From assembly GCF_029168335.1 (NCBI RefSeq), contig NZ_JARGYC010000042.1:1-42618 (forward strand): 42,618 bases of DNA, written 5' to 3'. This document shows, piece after piece, positions 33,924-42,530 of the stretch (positions within the stretch are counted from its first letter, which is position 1; each line of letters begins with the position of its first letter). This stretch comes from Psychromarinibacter sediminicola (GTDB taxonomy: Bacteria > Pseudomonadota > Alphaproteobacteria > Rhodobacterales > Rhodobacteraceae). The translations under genes and the position numbers were made by a program. The notes under the pieces were generated by a model. The model had not been told where the DNA came from and searched no databases. It saw only the letters and a program-made list of their open reading frames with translations.

Positions 33924-34973
33924 CTACTTCACCGCGCGAACGCGTCCCGGCTTACGTTCCGCCTCGCCGCCGCCAGTCCCCTGGAAATCCCATCCGTGCT
34001 CCAGAAGTCGGTCAGCAAGATCGCGCGGCGCGATCTTGCGATAGCGCTGCGCCATGTCGGCATTCCTCCACCCCCCGAGATCGAGAAGTGTGCCGAAATC
34101 GCCGGTCGCCGCGCTGTACCAGGTCGCCCACGTATGGCGACAGACATGCGGCGTGACGTCCCGGCCCAAACCTGCCTTGTCGCGGGCCCGAGAAAACGCA
34201 TTGACGATCTGGCTGCCCTCGGATTGGCGCCCAGCATATGGCAGACCATTGGGCTTCCGTAGCAGCGGTCCCGACGCCGGCAAGGGACAGGTCAGGATCA
34301 GGTCAACCGCTCTCCGTGGCATCCGCACCATGCGCGGGTGGGTGTTTTTCGTATCCGCCACCCAGGCTTCAGCCGTGACAGGGTAGAAGTGCGCAACATC
34401 AAGATTGAGCGCCTCGCTGACCCGCATGCCGGAGCCCAGCAGCACACCGAGGATCGGCACAAGGTGAGGTCCGGCGGCCCCGATCAGGGCCTCGGCTTCT
34501 TCGGGGGTCAGCCAACGTGTCCGGACGCGACTACCCTTGCGCCGACGAAACTTGCGAAACGGGGTGAGCCCCTCCGCAGCCGCCATGCTGACAATCGCGG
34601 ATATCGGTGTGATGAGCTGGCGGTTGATCGTGCTGTCCGCCGCCGTTGGATAAATTGCCTTGGCCGCCTCGTTAACGGCCGCGTTGTCGATGTCTGCAAG
34701 GAGCGTATCCGGGCCGAAATGAAGGAGGATCGGCTCGAGGAAGCGTGGCTCCCCGCCCGTCTCCATGTAGGCTAGTGCGGCCTCGGCGAAAGTCAGCGTT
34801 GCCGCCTTGCCATAGGCATGCCGATGCTGAATCTCGGTTTCCCGCCGAAGCCTGAGCGCCTCCGCCTCGGCCTTCTTAAAGCAGCCCGTGCTCTCGTAGA
34901 TCTGACGTCCTTGGATCGTTCCGCGAATGTACCACGGTCCCCCCGGTTTCCGGCGAAAGAGCTTTAGCGGCAA
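33924..34973 (-). CDS. tyrosine recombinase / phage-type integrase
   Basis: 349 aa from a TTG at 34973 with GGAGGA six bases upstream. The N-terminal part KLFRRKPGGPWYIRGTIQG is typical of short phage integrases; the core-binding domain holds LTFAEAALAYMETGGE. The catalytic set is Arg in LGVLLGSGMRVSEALNL, H-x-x-R in HVCRHTWATW, and Tyr in NADMAQRYRKI. It differs from the P4-type integrase at 20061. It lies 300 bases from the broken tRNA-Thr and is its likely user. Confidence 0.92.
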   Translation of the reverse strand: MPLKLFRRKPGGPWYIRGTIQGRQIYESTGCFKKAEAEALRLRRETEIQHRHAYGKAATLTFAEAALAYMETGGEPRFLEPILLHFGPDTLLADIDNAAVNEAAKAIYPTAADSTINRQLITPISAIVSMAAAEGLTPFRKFRRRKGSRVRTRWLTPEEAEALIGAAGPHLVPILGVLLGSGMRVSEALNLDVAHFYPVTAEAWVADTKNTHPRMVRMPRRAVDLILTCPLPASGPLLRKPNGLPYAGRQSEGSQIVNAFSRARDKAGLGRDVTPHVCRHTWATWYSAATGDFGTLLDLGGWRNADMAQRYRKIAPRDLADRLLEHGWDFQGTGGGEAERKPGRVRAVK

Positions 34974-35319
34974 CCTGATCCTCCCCGGGAACTGCGTTCA
35001 TGGGCGACAGCAAAATGTCGTCGACAGCGTCGAGTTTGCCGAGATATAGGCGCCTTATCAATGAATTGTCGCCCACATTGCGTGACGTACGACTAATTAT
35101 TTCTGTTTCAAGCATTCGCGAGCACACCGTGTCGTGGCATTTGAACCGACCACAAGTTCTCCTCGATCCGCACCGCTGCCCGGCCTGAACGGTCCACTGT
35201 CCGCGCAAATCTACGCGGCAGCGGTGCCGCACACGCGCGGGACGTGCAGTGCCGGCCCGGCTGAGCCTTTCCTCCCCCGTCTCCCCCCGATCCCTCAAAC
35301 TGCGCCAATGCCCACCGTC
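34974..35319. other. no supported gene left of the repeat cluster
   Basis: About 345 bases with moderately low GC. Overlapping open frames on both strands (for example a 192-codon minus-strand frame running through the repeats) have no homology or start signals that I trust. The integrase promoter should lie just right of 34973. Confidence 0.4.
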
Positions 35320-35593
35320 TACTCCCATAATCCCAGGGTTTGGGAACAGCGATGGGATTAGAAATTGCAATATTTTCAAGATCTTGCGCCATTTTGGGAG
35401 TAGCGGGAACAGAGTTGCGACCTTTTCCATATATGCGTGAAGGGGTCAGGGATGACGCGATAGCGCCTCGCGTGTGAGGCGAGATTTCTACTCCCGCTAC
35501 TCCCACGCTGCGTATTTTGGCTTTATTCTCAATATCTTGCGCGCTTCCCTCTACTCCCATTCTATTCCCATCCTGTTCCCAAATGGGAACAGG
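35320..35593. repeat. cluster of TACTCCCA/TGTTCCCA 8-mers in both orientations
   Basis: Plus-orientation units at 35320, 35328, 35489, 35498, 35552, 35563 and 35574; inverted units (TGGGAACA, TGGGATTA, TGGGAGTA, CGGGAACA) at 35341, 35353, 35395, 35404 and 35584. Several come in pairs 8-11 bases apart, and 35572-35593 is a perfect 10+10 palindrome (CCTGTTCCCA-AA-TGGGAACAGG). A 19-base element TATTYTCAAKATCTTGCGC appears at 35371-35389 and 35524-35542. This looks like an iteron or operator array. Confidence 0.7.
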
Positions 35594-35649
35594 ACAAGCG
35601 AGAGATAGGGCTATACATAGGTGGAGCCACAACATATAGGGGTTTGCGC

Positions 35650-36315
35650 ATGATCCAGAATGGAAACAGCCGGGCGGCGGCGACAACCTAACTCCAGCGC
35701 GTCAACGCGGCGATCATCCAGGCGGCGGGCCGGCGGCGGCAGCGGCATTACCAGGACGGCGCGCGGGCGCCGGTGGAGCTGGCGGAGCTGTCGGAACGGC
35801 GGTCCAATGGGCAGGAGCGCATTACGCCGCTGGGCTATCGCACCGCCCGCCGGGCGCTGCCGCGCGTCCTGGCCGCCCTGCCGGAGACCGATCACCGCCG
35901 GATCGCGGCCGAGCTGGTCGGCAATTCAGTGGAGCGGATCGGCGCCGTGAAGGGCGCGAGCCTGGAGGGCACCGATAGCAAGGGCGGCCAGTCGGACGGC
36001 GGCGCGACGACCCGGAGCAAGCACGCCGCACGGCTGCACCTGGTCGAGGCGGTGGCCAACGGCTGGACCGTCGACACGGCCACCGGGCGGATCAGGCGCG
36101 GCCCAGAACGAGTGGTGTTTGAGGTGCAGCGCCGAATCGGCGAACGCCAGGAAATCAATGCGTTTCCGCTTCTGTTGGCGGTGTGCGTCCACGGCCGCGA
36201 TCTGCAGGATATCCTGCGCGCGCACGGCTGGTCGGTGCAGTCGAAATACACCCGCGCTCTGGGCCAGAACGTGCTGGATATGCTCGACCGCGTGTCTGTC
36301 CGGCTGGGCGGTTAG
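35650..36315 (+). pseudogene. phage/island protein with an in-frame stop (180 aa from the GTG)
   Basis: A frame starting at ATG 35650 (MIQNGNSRAAATT) is interrupted by TAA at 35689 and continues in frame as LQRVNAAIIQAAGRRRQRHY into an intact part from GTG at 35773. Either the gene is broken by one base change or translation begins at the GTG. The intact part is basic and helical (LGYRTARRALPRVLAALPETD, ending LGQNVLDMLDRVSVRLGG) and looks like a phage or integrative-element protein. It starts about 60 bases after the repeat cluster, so it may be the gene controlled by it. No family is recognised. Confidence 0.6.
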
Positions 36316-36453
36316 TACCGTCGCCTGCGCGCCAGGCTTGACGGCTGATAACGGCGCGGACTAGCAACAGGCCAACAGTGCAGAAATGCGCCAAGAGGAA
36401 ACGGCCGCAGCCCGAGAGGGCGCGCGGCCGTTTGTGTTTCTGGAGGATCGCTA

Positions 36454-37017
36454 ATGCGCACGCTGACGTTCGCGGCCCTGCTGGCCGCCTGTCTCGCCTG
36501 GCCGTTCGTCGCCTTGGCTGATCTGCCCGAGACGCACCTGGAAAGCGAAAACCAATGGTGCGCCGTCGACGGCGCCGCCCTGCTGGCGCGGGCCGAATGC
36601 AACGCCCGCCGCGTGGCCGTGGCAGAGCGCGACAACGGCGACGTGTTCGTCCTCTATGCGATCGAGGCCGGCACCTGGTCGGCGCTGTCGCTGGTCCCCG
36701 ATGTCCGGGCCTGCCAGGTCGCTGGCGGCGAAGGCCTGGCCTGGTCCTGCCCGGGGTCGAGGGCCAAGGGAGACGCGCCCGTATCCCGGCTGGCGAAGCT
36801 GCCCGATCGCCTGGGCGCGCTGCCCGGGGCGGTTGGTCCAACGGATCGTGCCCAGGCGGAACGGCTGCGCGACAAGGTGCGGCGCCCAGGGCGACAACCT
36901 GCGCCGGCTCTGCAACACGAAAGCCTGGCGCCAGCTGCGCCTGGAACTCCTGGAGCGCGACAACTGGACCTGCCGGCAAACCAGCATCCTGCAGAAAGAC
37001 AAGGCCCCGGCGCCTGA
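36454..37017 (+). CDS. secreted orphan protein, C-terminus out of frame
   Basis: ATG at 36454 with GGAGG upstream. A signal peptide (MRTLTFAALLAACLAWPFVA, cut near ALA-D) is followed by about 105 residues with CAVDGAALLARAECNARRVAVAE and a Cys pair (ACQVAGG, WSCPG) that could form disulfides, so the protein is probably periplasmic. After roughly residue 135 the sequence turns to a P/A/Q-rich shadow of the overlapping HNH frame, so the true end or a frameshift lies near 36860-36880. Function unknown; a phage or island cargo protein is likely. Confidence 0.6.
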   Translation: MRTLTFAALLAACLAWPFVALADLPETHLESENQWCAVDGAALLARAECNARRVAVAERDNGDVFVLYAIEAGTWSALSLVPDVRACQVAGGEGLAWSCPGSRAKGDAPVSRLAKLPDRLGALPGAVGPTDRAQAERLRDKVRRPGRQPAPALQHESLAPAAPGTPGARQLDLPANQHPAERQGPGA

Positions 37018-37159
37018 TAGCTCGGTCATTCACAATATCCGCCCGCACAGCGGCGAACCCACACTGGTCTGGGATCGGAACAGCCTGCAGTCCGTGCCGA
37101 AGGAGTGGCGCGACCGCGAGAAACAGCGGCAGGAGCGTGCCGCCGATCGGGAAAGGTGA
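36856..37159 (+). pseudogene. degenerate HNH endonuclease
   Basis: In the frame ending at 37159 the product reads NLRRLCNTKAWRQLRLELLE, RDNWTCRQTS, then SSVIHNIRPHSGEPTLVWDR, NSLQSVPKEWRDREKQRQE: the layout of a phage HNH nuclease (tCxxC, DHIxPH, NLQsLCxxCH). Key residues are changed: the second zinc Cys is T, D-H-I is H-N-I, and the last C-H is W-R. There is no good start codon. It looks like a decayed homing or phage packaging-type nuclease. Confidence 0.6.
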
Positions 37160-37640
37160 GCCGAAGCAGCTGATTGAAACACTGTGGGCCACGCTGGCCG
37201 GCATTAAGGCGGGCGCACCGGGCCGCGCGATGGAGCCGGAGGCGCCGCGCCGTGAGCGTCGCATGGAGTGCGCAGCGCTGATCCGGACGAAACCTCGCAA
37301 GCGGCTGTTCACGGAGCACCGCCCCTAAGAGACAGGGGGAGGGGTGGGGTCAATCCCTGAAACGCGGTTTTGCCGCAGACCCGCACCCCTCCCATGCGCA
37401 CATTTTTTTTTCCGCCGAAACTGCTTTTTCTCCGTGTTTTCGACAATTATGAGCGTAACCATGCCCAGTCCGCGCACGGGAGACTCGAGAAAGTCAATTT
37501 ATAATGACATTTCAAGCACTTACATAGGGCCTCCGAGGCATACACGGGCATGTTCAGTCCTGTAAACCGTTGAAGAGAGAATTTTTCCCGCCGCAGGGAG
37601 CCGCGCGTCGCGCGCAACGTCTTTAGTGAGTTTCAGCACT
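37160..37640. other. decayed right part of the mobile element
   Basis: No supported gene in about 480 bases. The part before 37330 has basic open frames left from the element; from 37390 to 37600 the DNA is AT-rich. No attachment-site half matching the tRNA-Thr 3' end is seen. Confidence 0.4.
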
Positions 37641-37641
37641 A

Positions 37642-38559
37642 TCATCCGGAAACTCCTGTCTTGAATGGCGATCGCGCACGCATTGCCGGGCGCGCCGTAG
37701 CGTCCCCGGCGGGCGGGCGGTTTGCCCGCTGTCCCGCCCAGACGGCGCCGAGAACGATTGCCGCTCCGATGCCCTGCACGAGCGACAGGGTCTGACCCAA
37801 CAGCACCCAGCCAAGAAACACGGCCGTCACGGGACTCATCATGCCGAGGATGGAGACGGCTCCGGGCTCGATCCGGGCAACGCCCCGGAACCAGAGCGCA
37901 TAGGTCGCCGCCGCGCCTATGAGGCCGAGCCACAGGAGGCCGGCGATGTTGGTCATCGTCAGTGGCGGCAGAGCCGGCTCCATGATCAGCACGAATGGAA
38001 GCAGGATCAATCCGCCCGCAGTCAGCTGCCACGCGGTGAAGCTTAGCGCCGAGACGGGCGGTTGCCATTTCCGACTGAGGACAGTGCCCGCCGCCATGGA
38101 CGCCGCGCCGCCAAGCCCTGCGGCGACACCCACGGGGTCAAGCGCTGCTTCGGGGCCGATCAGCAGCAGGGCTACGCCCAAGACGCCGACCGCGGCCGCC
38201 GCAACCGCGCCCGCCCGGATCGGCGTTCCGAGCCACCCGCGCGCCATCAAGATCACCATCATCGCCTGCAGCGACCCCAGCGTGGCGGCGAGCCCGCCAG
38301 GAAGCCTGTATGCGGCCACAAACAACAGCGCCCAGAACAGCGCGAAGTTGAAACAGCCGAGAAGGAAAACACGGCCGAGCCAGGCGCGGGGCGGCAGACA
38401 GCGCGTAAGGGCGAGCAGCAGCATCCCGGCTGGAAGGGCGCGCAGCGCGGCAAGCGTTACGGGATAGCCTGCGGGCAGCGCCTCGGTCGTGACCAGATAG
38501 GTGCTGCCCCAGATCGCCGGGGCGAGGGCCGTGAGAAGAATATCGGTCGTGCGTGACAT
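37642..38559 (-). CDS. EamA/DMT-family transporter (YedA/PecM type)
   Basis: A 305-aa membrane protein with ten spans in two EamA repeats: DILLTALAPAIWGSTYLVTT at the start, FALFWALLFVAAYRLPGGLA, GVLGVALLLIGPEA, then WQLTAGGLILLPFVLIME and SPVTAVFLGWVLLGQTL. It exports small metabolites; the cargo is unknown. It is the last gene of the minus-strand LysR-wrbA-dsbA run, 21 bases after the small DUF1127-like gene. The C-terminal tail from RANRPPAGD is cytosolic and basic. Confidence 0.9.
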   Translation of the reverse strand: MSRTTDILLTALAPAIWGSTYLVTTEALPAGYPVTLAALRALPAGMLLLALTRCLPPRAWLGRVFLLGCFNFALFWALLFVAAYRLPGGLAATLGSLQAMMVILMARGWLGTPIRAGAVAAAAVGVLGVALLLIGPEAALDPVGVAAGLGGAASMAAGTVLSRKWQPPVSALSFTAWQLTAGGLILLPFVLIMEPALPPLTMTNIAGLLWLGLIGAAATYALWFRGVARIEPGAVSILGMMSPVTAVFLGWVLLGQTLSLVQGIGAAIVLGAVWAGQRANRPPAGDATARPAMRARSPFKTGVSG

Positions 38560-38580
38560 GGGTGCGTCTCCTGACGGGGC

Positions 38581-38730
38581 TCACCAGAGCGAGCGCAAAG
38601 GCAAGTGTGGACGGTCCGGCCCCGGATCGAGGCCGATGTCGCGCATCAGGTGGGGCGACAGATCACAGGGCCCGCTTTGAAGAATACGGCAGCGACCCGG
38701 AGCTTTGCGGTGGAGGAACGGGATGGTCAT
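38581..38730 (-). CDS. DUF1127-like small protein (49 aa)
   Basis: MTIPFLHRKAPGRCRILQSG is followed by LSPHLMRDIGLDPGPDRP; the L-S-x-H-L-x-R-D-I-G-L core is that of DUF1127 proteins, which in related bacteria bind RNA or act in phosphate and small-RNA metabolism. It lies 13 bases after the DsbA-like gene and 21 before the exporter, so it is in the operon. It is short enough to be missed by automatic gene calling. Confidence 0.6.
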   Translation of the reverse strand: MTIPFLHRKAPGRCRILQSGPCDLSPHLMRDIGLDPGPDRPHLPLRSLW

Positions 38731-38743
38731 TGGAAGGCGCTTT

Positions 38744-39382
38744 TCAGACGACGAGGCGGAGGGCAGCGCGCTGTTGCGCAGCCAGATCCTCGCGCGGTCC
38801 GTTGACGAGCCGCGCGCCGGTGTCGCGGACGATGAGGGCGGGGATGGACCGGACCTGAAGCGCGCGGGCGTGTTGCCGATCAGTTTCGACGGCTCGCATG
38901 GTTTCAAGATCGTTGAACACCTCTGCGAAGACCGCTGCCTCAAAGTCGAGGGACCGAGCCACGTGCAGCACTGTTGCAGGATCTGCGATGTTCCGGGCTT
39001 CGGCCAGATGCGCGCGCTGCAGGCGGTCGAACATATCCCAGTGCGCGGCCTGCCCCCCGAGCCGCTCCGCCGCCTTACACCCAAGCGCGGCCGTCATCCC
39101 GTGGGGATAGTCGAACGGGGCCAGGCGCATGGCGTCGATATCAACGAGTTCCGGCCGATCACTGACCTCCCGGCAGGCGGCCCAATGCCCGAGAATGATC
39201 TCGCGCGCCTCCTCCGGCGTGCCCCAGCGCTCGGCCATTTCGGCGGGGCTGTCCTGCAGGACGAAGGTGCGGTGCCGTATGCCGAGGTTGAACTCGGTCG
39301 ACAGAACGCGCATCCGCGACGAGATGTTGAAGCACCAGCAGCAGACGACGTCGTGGAAGAAGTCGATGGTAAGGACGGCCAT
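38744..39382 (-). CDS. DsbA/FrnE-family oxidoreductase
   Basis: A 212-aa thioredoxin-fold protein. The active site near the start reads DFFHDVVCCWCFN, a C-x-x-C (CCWC) in the place where FrnE/DsbA-type enzymes have CPWC. It has the helical insert (GMTAALGCKAAERLGG, AHWDMFDRLQRAHLAEARNI) and the late strand with VRSIPALIVRD and the cis-Pro. There is no signal peptide, so it is cytosolic and probably protects or isomerises thiols under stress. ATG at 39382 overlaps the wrbA stop. Confidence 0.9.
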   Translation of the reverse strand: MAVLTIDFFHDVVCCWCFNISSRMRVLSTEFNLGIRHRTFVLQDSPAEMAERWGTPEEAREIILGHWAACREVSDRPELVDIDAMRLAPFDYPHGMTAALGCKAAERLGGQAAHWDMFDRLQRAHLAEARNIADPATVLHVARSLDFEAAVFAEVFNDLETMRAVETDRQHARALQVRSIPALIVRDTGARLVNGPREDLAAQQRAALRLVV

Positions 39383-40005
39383 CACGCGGCTTCCTCTGCC
39401 AGTTTGCCTCCGGCTAGCCGCGCTGCGATCCGCGCCACATGCGCGCCCTGAAACCGCGCACCGGCAAGGTCGGTCTCGGTGGGCATCCGTGAGCCGTCCG
39501 CCCCGGCGATGGTGCCTGCGCCATACGGGGCGCCGCCGACGATGCCCTCGGCCGTGGTCTGACCTGCAAACGTGTAGGGCATGCCGGCGATAAGCATCCC
39601 GAAATGCTGCAGCGGAATCTGGGACGAAAGCAGCGTCGCCTCGTGCCCGCCATGCTGCGAACCGGTGGATGCGAAGACCGCCGCGACCTTGCCCACCAGC
39701 GCGTTTCGTGCCCAGAGCCCGCCGGCCTGATCGAGAAAGGACTTCATTTGTCCGGCCATCATGCCGAAGCGCGTCGGGGTGCCGAAGATGATGGCGTCGT
39801 AAGCCTCGAGATCGGACGGGCTGGCGACAGGCGTGTCGTCGGGCTGAAAACCGGCCGTCCGCTGGATCTCCTCGGGGACGGTTTCGGGCGCACGGCGCAG
39901 GTCGACATGGGTGCCGGGCACGGATCGCGCGCCTTCGACCTCGGCCCGCGCGAGCGCGCGGACATGGCCATAGCTGGAATAGTAAAGAACGAGAACGCGG
40001 GTCAT
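39382..40005 (-). CDS. wrbA: NAD(P)H:quinone oxidoreductase, WrbA type
   Basis: A 207-aa flavodoxin-fold enzyme that reduces quinones by two electrons with FMN and NAD(P)H. The FMN-binding segments are [37 protein letters not shown] and [18 protein letters not shown]. It works in oxidative-stress defence. The gene lies 106 bases downstream of a co-directional LysR gene and is coupled to the DsbA-like gene, so the operon seems to be a redox or electrophile response. Confidence 0.94.
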   Translation of the reverse strand: MTRVLVLYYSSYGHVRALARAEVEGARSVPGTHVDLRRAPETVPEEIQRTAGFQPDDTPVASPSDLEAYDAIIFGTPTRFGMMAGQMKSFLDQAGGLWARNALVGKVAAVFASTGSQHGGHEATLLSSQIPLQHFGMLIAGMPYTFAGQTTAEGIVGGAPYGAGTIAGADGSRMPTETDLAGARFQGAHVARIAARLAGGKLAEEAA

Positions 40006-40111
40006 GGGATCCTCTCAGGGTTTGGGTTTTCTTGCCTGAGAGCATCGGGGATCGGCCGGGCCGGAATAACCGGCCGGCTGTCACTTCATTATTTACGGTG
40101 GTTGAAGAATG

Positions 40112-40999
40112 TCAGGACCGCAGCGCAGCACCCAAGTGGTCGAGGAATGCCATGACCTTCGCGTCCATGCCGAGCCGGGACGCCGTCACGGCAAAGATCC
40201 CGGGGGCCGGAAGCTCCCAGTCGGGCAGAACCCGGACAAGCTCGCCCCGAGCCTCGAGTTCCTTCGAGACGAAGTCCGGCAAGGTGCCGATGCCCTGGCC
40301 GGCGATCAGGAGATCGCGCAGGACAAGGCTGTTGCCGACCCGAACCGGCGGGTCGAGGTCGATCGTGGTCGTGCCGGAAGGGCCTTGCAACTCCCAGGAT
40401 GTGAGGTGGTCCGCAAGCAGGAAGCCGATCACGCGGTGCCGTGCGATGTCATCCGGCGTCGACGGCATACCCGCGCGTTCCAGGTAGGAGGGTGCAGCGA
40501 AGACCCGCTGGTGCATCGTCCCTATCTTACGCGCCAAGAGTGCCGAGTCGGGCATCGTCGCCCGGATCCGGATCGAGACATCAAATCCGCCCTCGACCAT
40601 GTCCACGACGCGATCGTCCATGGACAAGGTTAGCCGCAAGTCGGGATAGGCGTCGAGAAATCCGGGCAAAATTGGCGCAATCATCGTCTGTCCGAAAGAA
40701 CTGGACGCGTTGACTTTCAGGTGCCCGCGCACCGCACCGGCGCCGTCGCGGATGCGCGTCTCGACCCCGGCCACTGCATCCAGGACGCCGCTCGCCTCGT
40801 CGTAGTAGAGCCGCCCGGCGTCGGTCAGCGACATGGCGCGCGTGGTGCGCGTAATAAGAGTAGTCCCGAGGCTATCCTCGAGCAGCTTCACCTCGCGACT
40901 CAGAAGCGCGGGCGACACGCCAAGATCCTCCGCCGCCCGGGCGAAGCTGCCGCGCTCGACGATGCGGCGGAACGCGTGCATAACGGAGAGCTTGTCCAT
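40112..40999 (-). CDS. LysR-family transcriptional regulator
   Basis: A 295-aa LysR protein with the N-terminal helix-turn-helix (MHAFRRIVERGSFARAAEDL, GVSPALLSREVKLLEDSLG), a linker, and an effector domain starting GHLKVNASSSFGQTMIAPIL and containing GFDVSIRIRATMPDSALLA. It is followed by wrbA in the same direction, which is unusual because LysR regulators are often divergent. It probably activates the wrbA-dsbA-exporter genes on sensing a quinone-like or electrophilic signal. The ligand is not readable from the sequence. Confidence 0.93.
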   Translation of the reverse strand: MDKLSVMHAFRRIVERGSFARAAEDLGVSPALLSREVKLLEDSLGTTLITRTTRAMSLTDAGRLYYDEASGVLDAVAGVETRIRDGAGAVRGHLKVNASSSFGQTMIAPILPGFLDAYPDLRLTLSMDDRVVDMVEGGFDVSIRIRATMPDSALLARKIGTMHQRVFAAPSYLERAGMPSTPDDIARHRVIGFLLADHLTSWELQGPSGTTTIDLDPPVRVGNSLVLRDLLIAGQGIGTLPDFVSKELEARGELVRVLPDWELPAPGIFAVTASRLGMDAKVMAFLDHLGAALRS

Positions 41000-42100
41000 C
41001 CTCGGGTTGTCAACTCTTCTAAAGGCCGCTCGTCACGGGTCGGCTACTCTACGATACTATAATTTACGCGAAAGGGCGCGGATGTCTGGACTTGCACGCT
41101 CCGGGGGAACGGAGCGAGCGCGATTGCCAGCCGCAACTTTAGGCATCGTCCCCGACGATCACGCATTTCGTTGCAGCCGTCGCCGCAGGGCTAGATGACC
41201 GTGGCAACTTGGCTTTACAAATGTCGGGTTGGTGTCGTGGTATGGCGTGTCGGCTGGGAGAACCTCTTATGACCGCTGCCAACCTACATGCCATTCGCAT
41301 GTGCCGTCCCTCTTGGAACAGGGGCCGCGGGGATGCGACGAGGAACAAAAATTCAGCTTCGCAAGACCATCTATTCATCGCATCCCTACGAATAGCCGGT
41401 GGTCTTCGTGGAGCCTTGCGTGCGAACACCCCACATCTCGGGAACGGAAGAGGTTAATCCCAACAGGTTCTGGAACAACGTGGCCGAGCACTTGGCGCCG
41501 CAAGAACATCGGTAAGTGAAGGATAGCACGGAATTCAGGCACGGAACCGGTCATTTGCTGCGCGTCGTAGAAGGATCAGGTTGGGCAGAGAGTTGTGGAT
41601 TTTTCAGCGCGGAGGGCGCTGGCTGTCTCGGAGGTGGCGACCGTGGCTCCGGACCAACTGCAGACATTCGGCAAGGTGGACGTCGCTGCGACGCAGTTCC
41701 CCCAAAGCGTTCGTTCCCGGCTGCGTTCAGCATCGCCCAGCAGGTCAAAGTCCGCAGTGCGGACCTTTCTGCCGTTCGCCGCACGTGCTCAGTTTACACG
41801 GCATCCGCGAGGTCCTGCGCAAGAAGGGCGGGTTCCGGACTTTCGCCGCGGTGTCGAGCGTGCCAGCCCGCGGAAGCGGAAGCCGACATTCAGATTTACC
41901 GAGGCTTGTGTGAACTTCTGCACCGCCGCAAGTCGGCTGAGAGCCTAAACTGACCGCGTCGATCTTGGGTGTGATCGCCCTTGCAGCCTCGGCGCGCCCA
42001 TCGCGATCGGCCCAGAGCCGACATAGGTGCCTATCTCATTGAACGACCGACGTCAGCCGAACCGCGATACGACCCCGGGTGACATCTTATTTGAGGTATC
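41000..42100. other. gene-poor kilobase right of the LysR gene
   Basis: No supported gene. Short frames on both strands lack homology or starts; around 41320-41520 one reads VEPCVRTPHISGTEEVNPNR but is interrupted by stops, so it may be a decayed gene. The LysR promoter should lie near 41000-41060. A hairpin GTATC-TCAA-GATAC (42096-42109) covers the stop of the TPR gene. Confidence 0.45.
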
Positions 42101-42530
42101 TCAAGATACGATACCGAAGCCGGCAGTCTTCAACCGTACGCGCAGACAGGCCATTTTCTCCTCGTTCCGAAGCGGCATGCGTTGAAGATCGGCCAAGCTG
42201 ACATCGGGCAGATGTTCGCGGCAGATCGTAGCGGCCTGACGGGCATCTTCCACCCGATCCAAGGCGACAAGGCTTGCGGCCAGTACGAAATGCGCGAAAT
42301 ACCAGCGCGGCATTCGGCGGGCGGACTTTCCCGCCCAATCCGCGGCTTCCGCGTAGCGCCCGGCCTGGTAATGTGCCAGCGCAAGGCCGGAGAACCGGAA
42401 GAATATGCTCGGATCGCGCGGGTTCATCCGGATCGCGATCTCCTGCCGGCTAATCGCCTCGTCGGTCCGTCCGGAAATGGCGAGCGCAGTGCCGAGGCTG
42501 CCATGGGCCAGCGAACAGTTGGGATTAGCA
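42101..42530 (-). pseudogene. C-terminal part of a TPR protein (adenylate-cyclase-type), cut by an IS
   Basis: The minus-strand frame enters at 42530 and reads NCSLAHGSLGTALAISGRTD, EAISRQEIAIRMNPRDPSIF, then LAHYQAGRYAEAADWAGKSA and FAHFVLAASLVALDRVEDAR: tandem TPR-like helical repeats as in the C-terminal half of class III adenylate cyclases with TolB/TPR parts. The catalytic half is missing because the frame meets an IS end at 42531. Whether the remaining part is on the far side of the IS cannot be seen. Confidence 0.7.

Noticed and set aside
35108-35686. Minus-strand 192-codon frame through the 8-mer array
   Set aside because: Its sequence is generated by the repeats themselves (recurring G-V-E, A-Q-D-x-E-N), with no start signal or homology.
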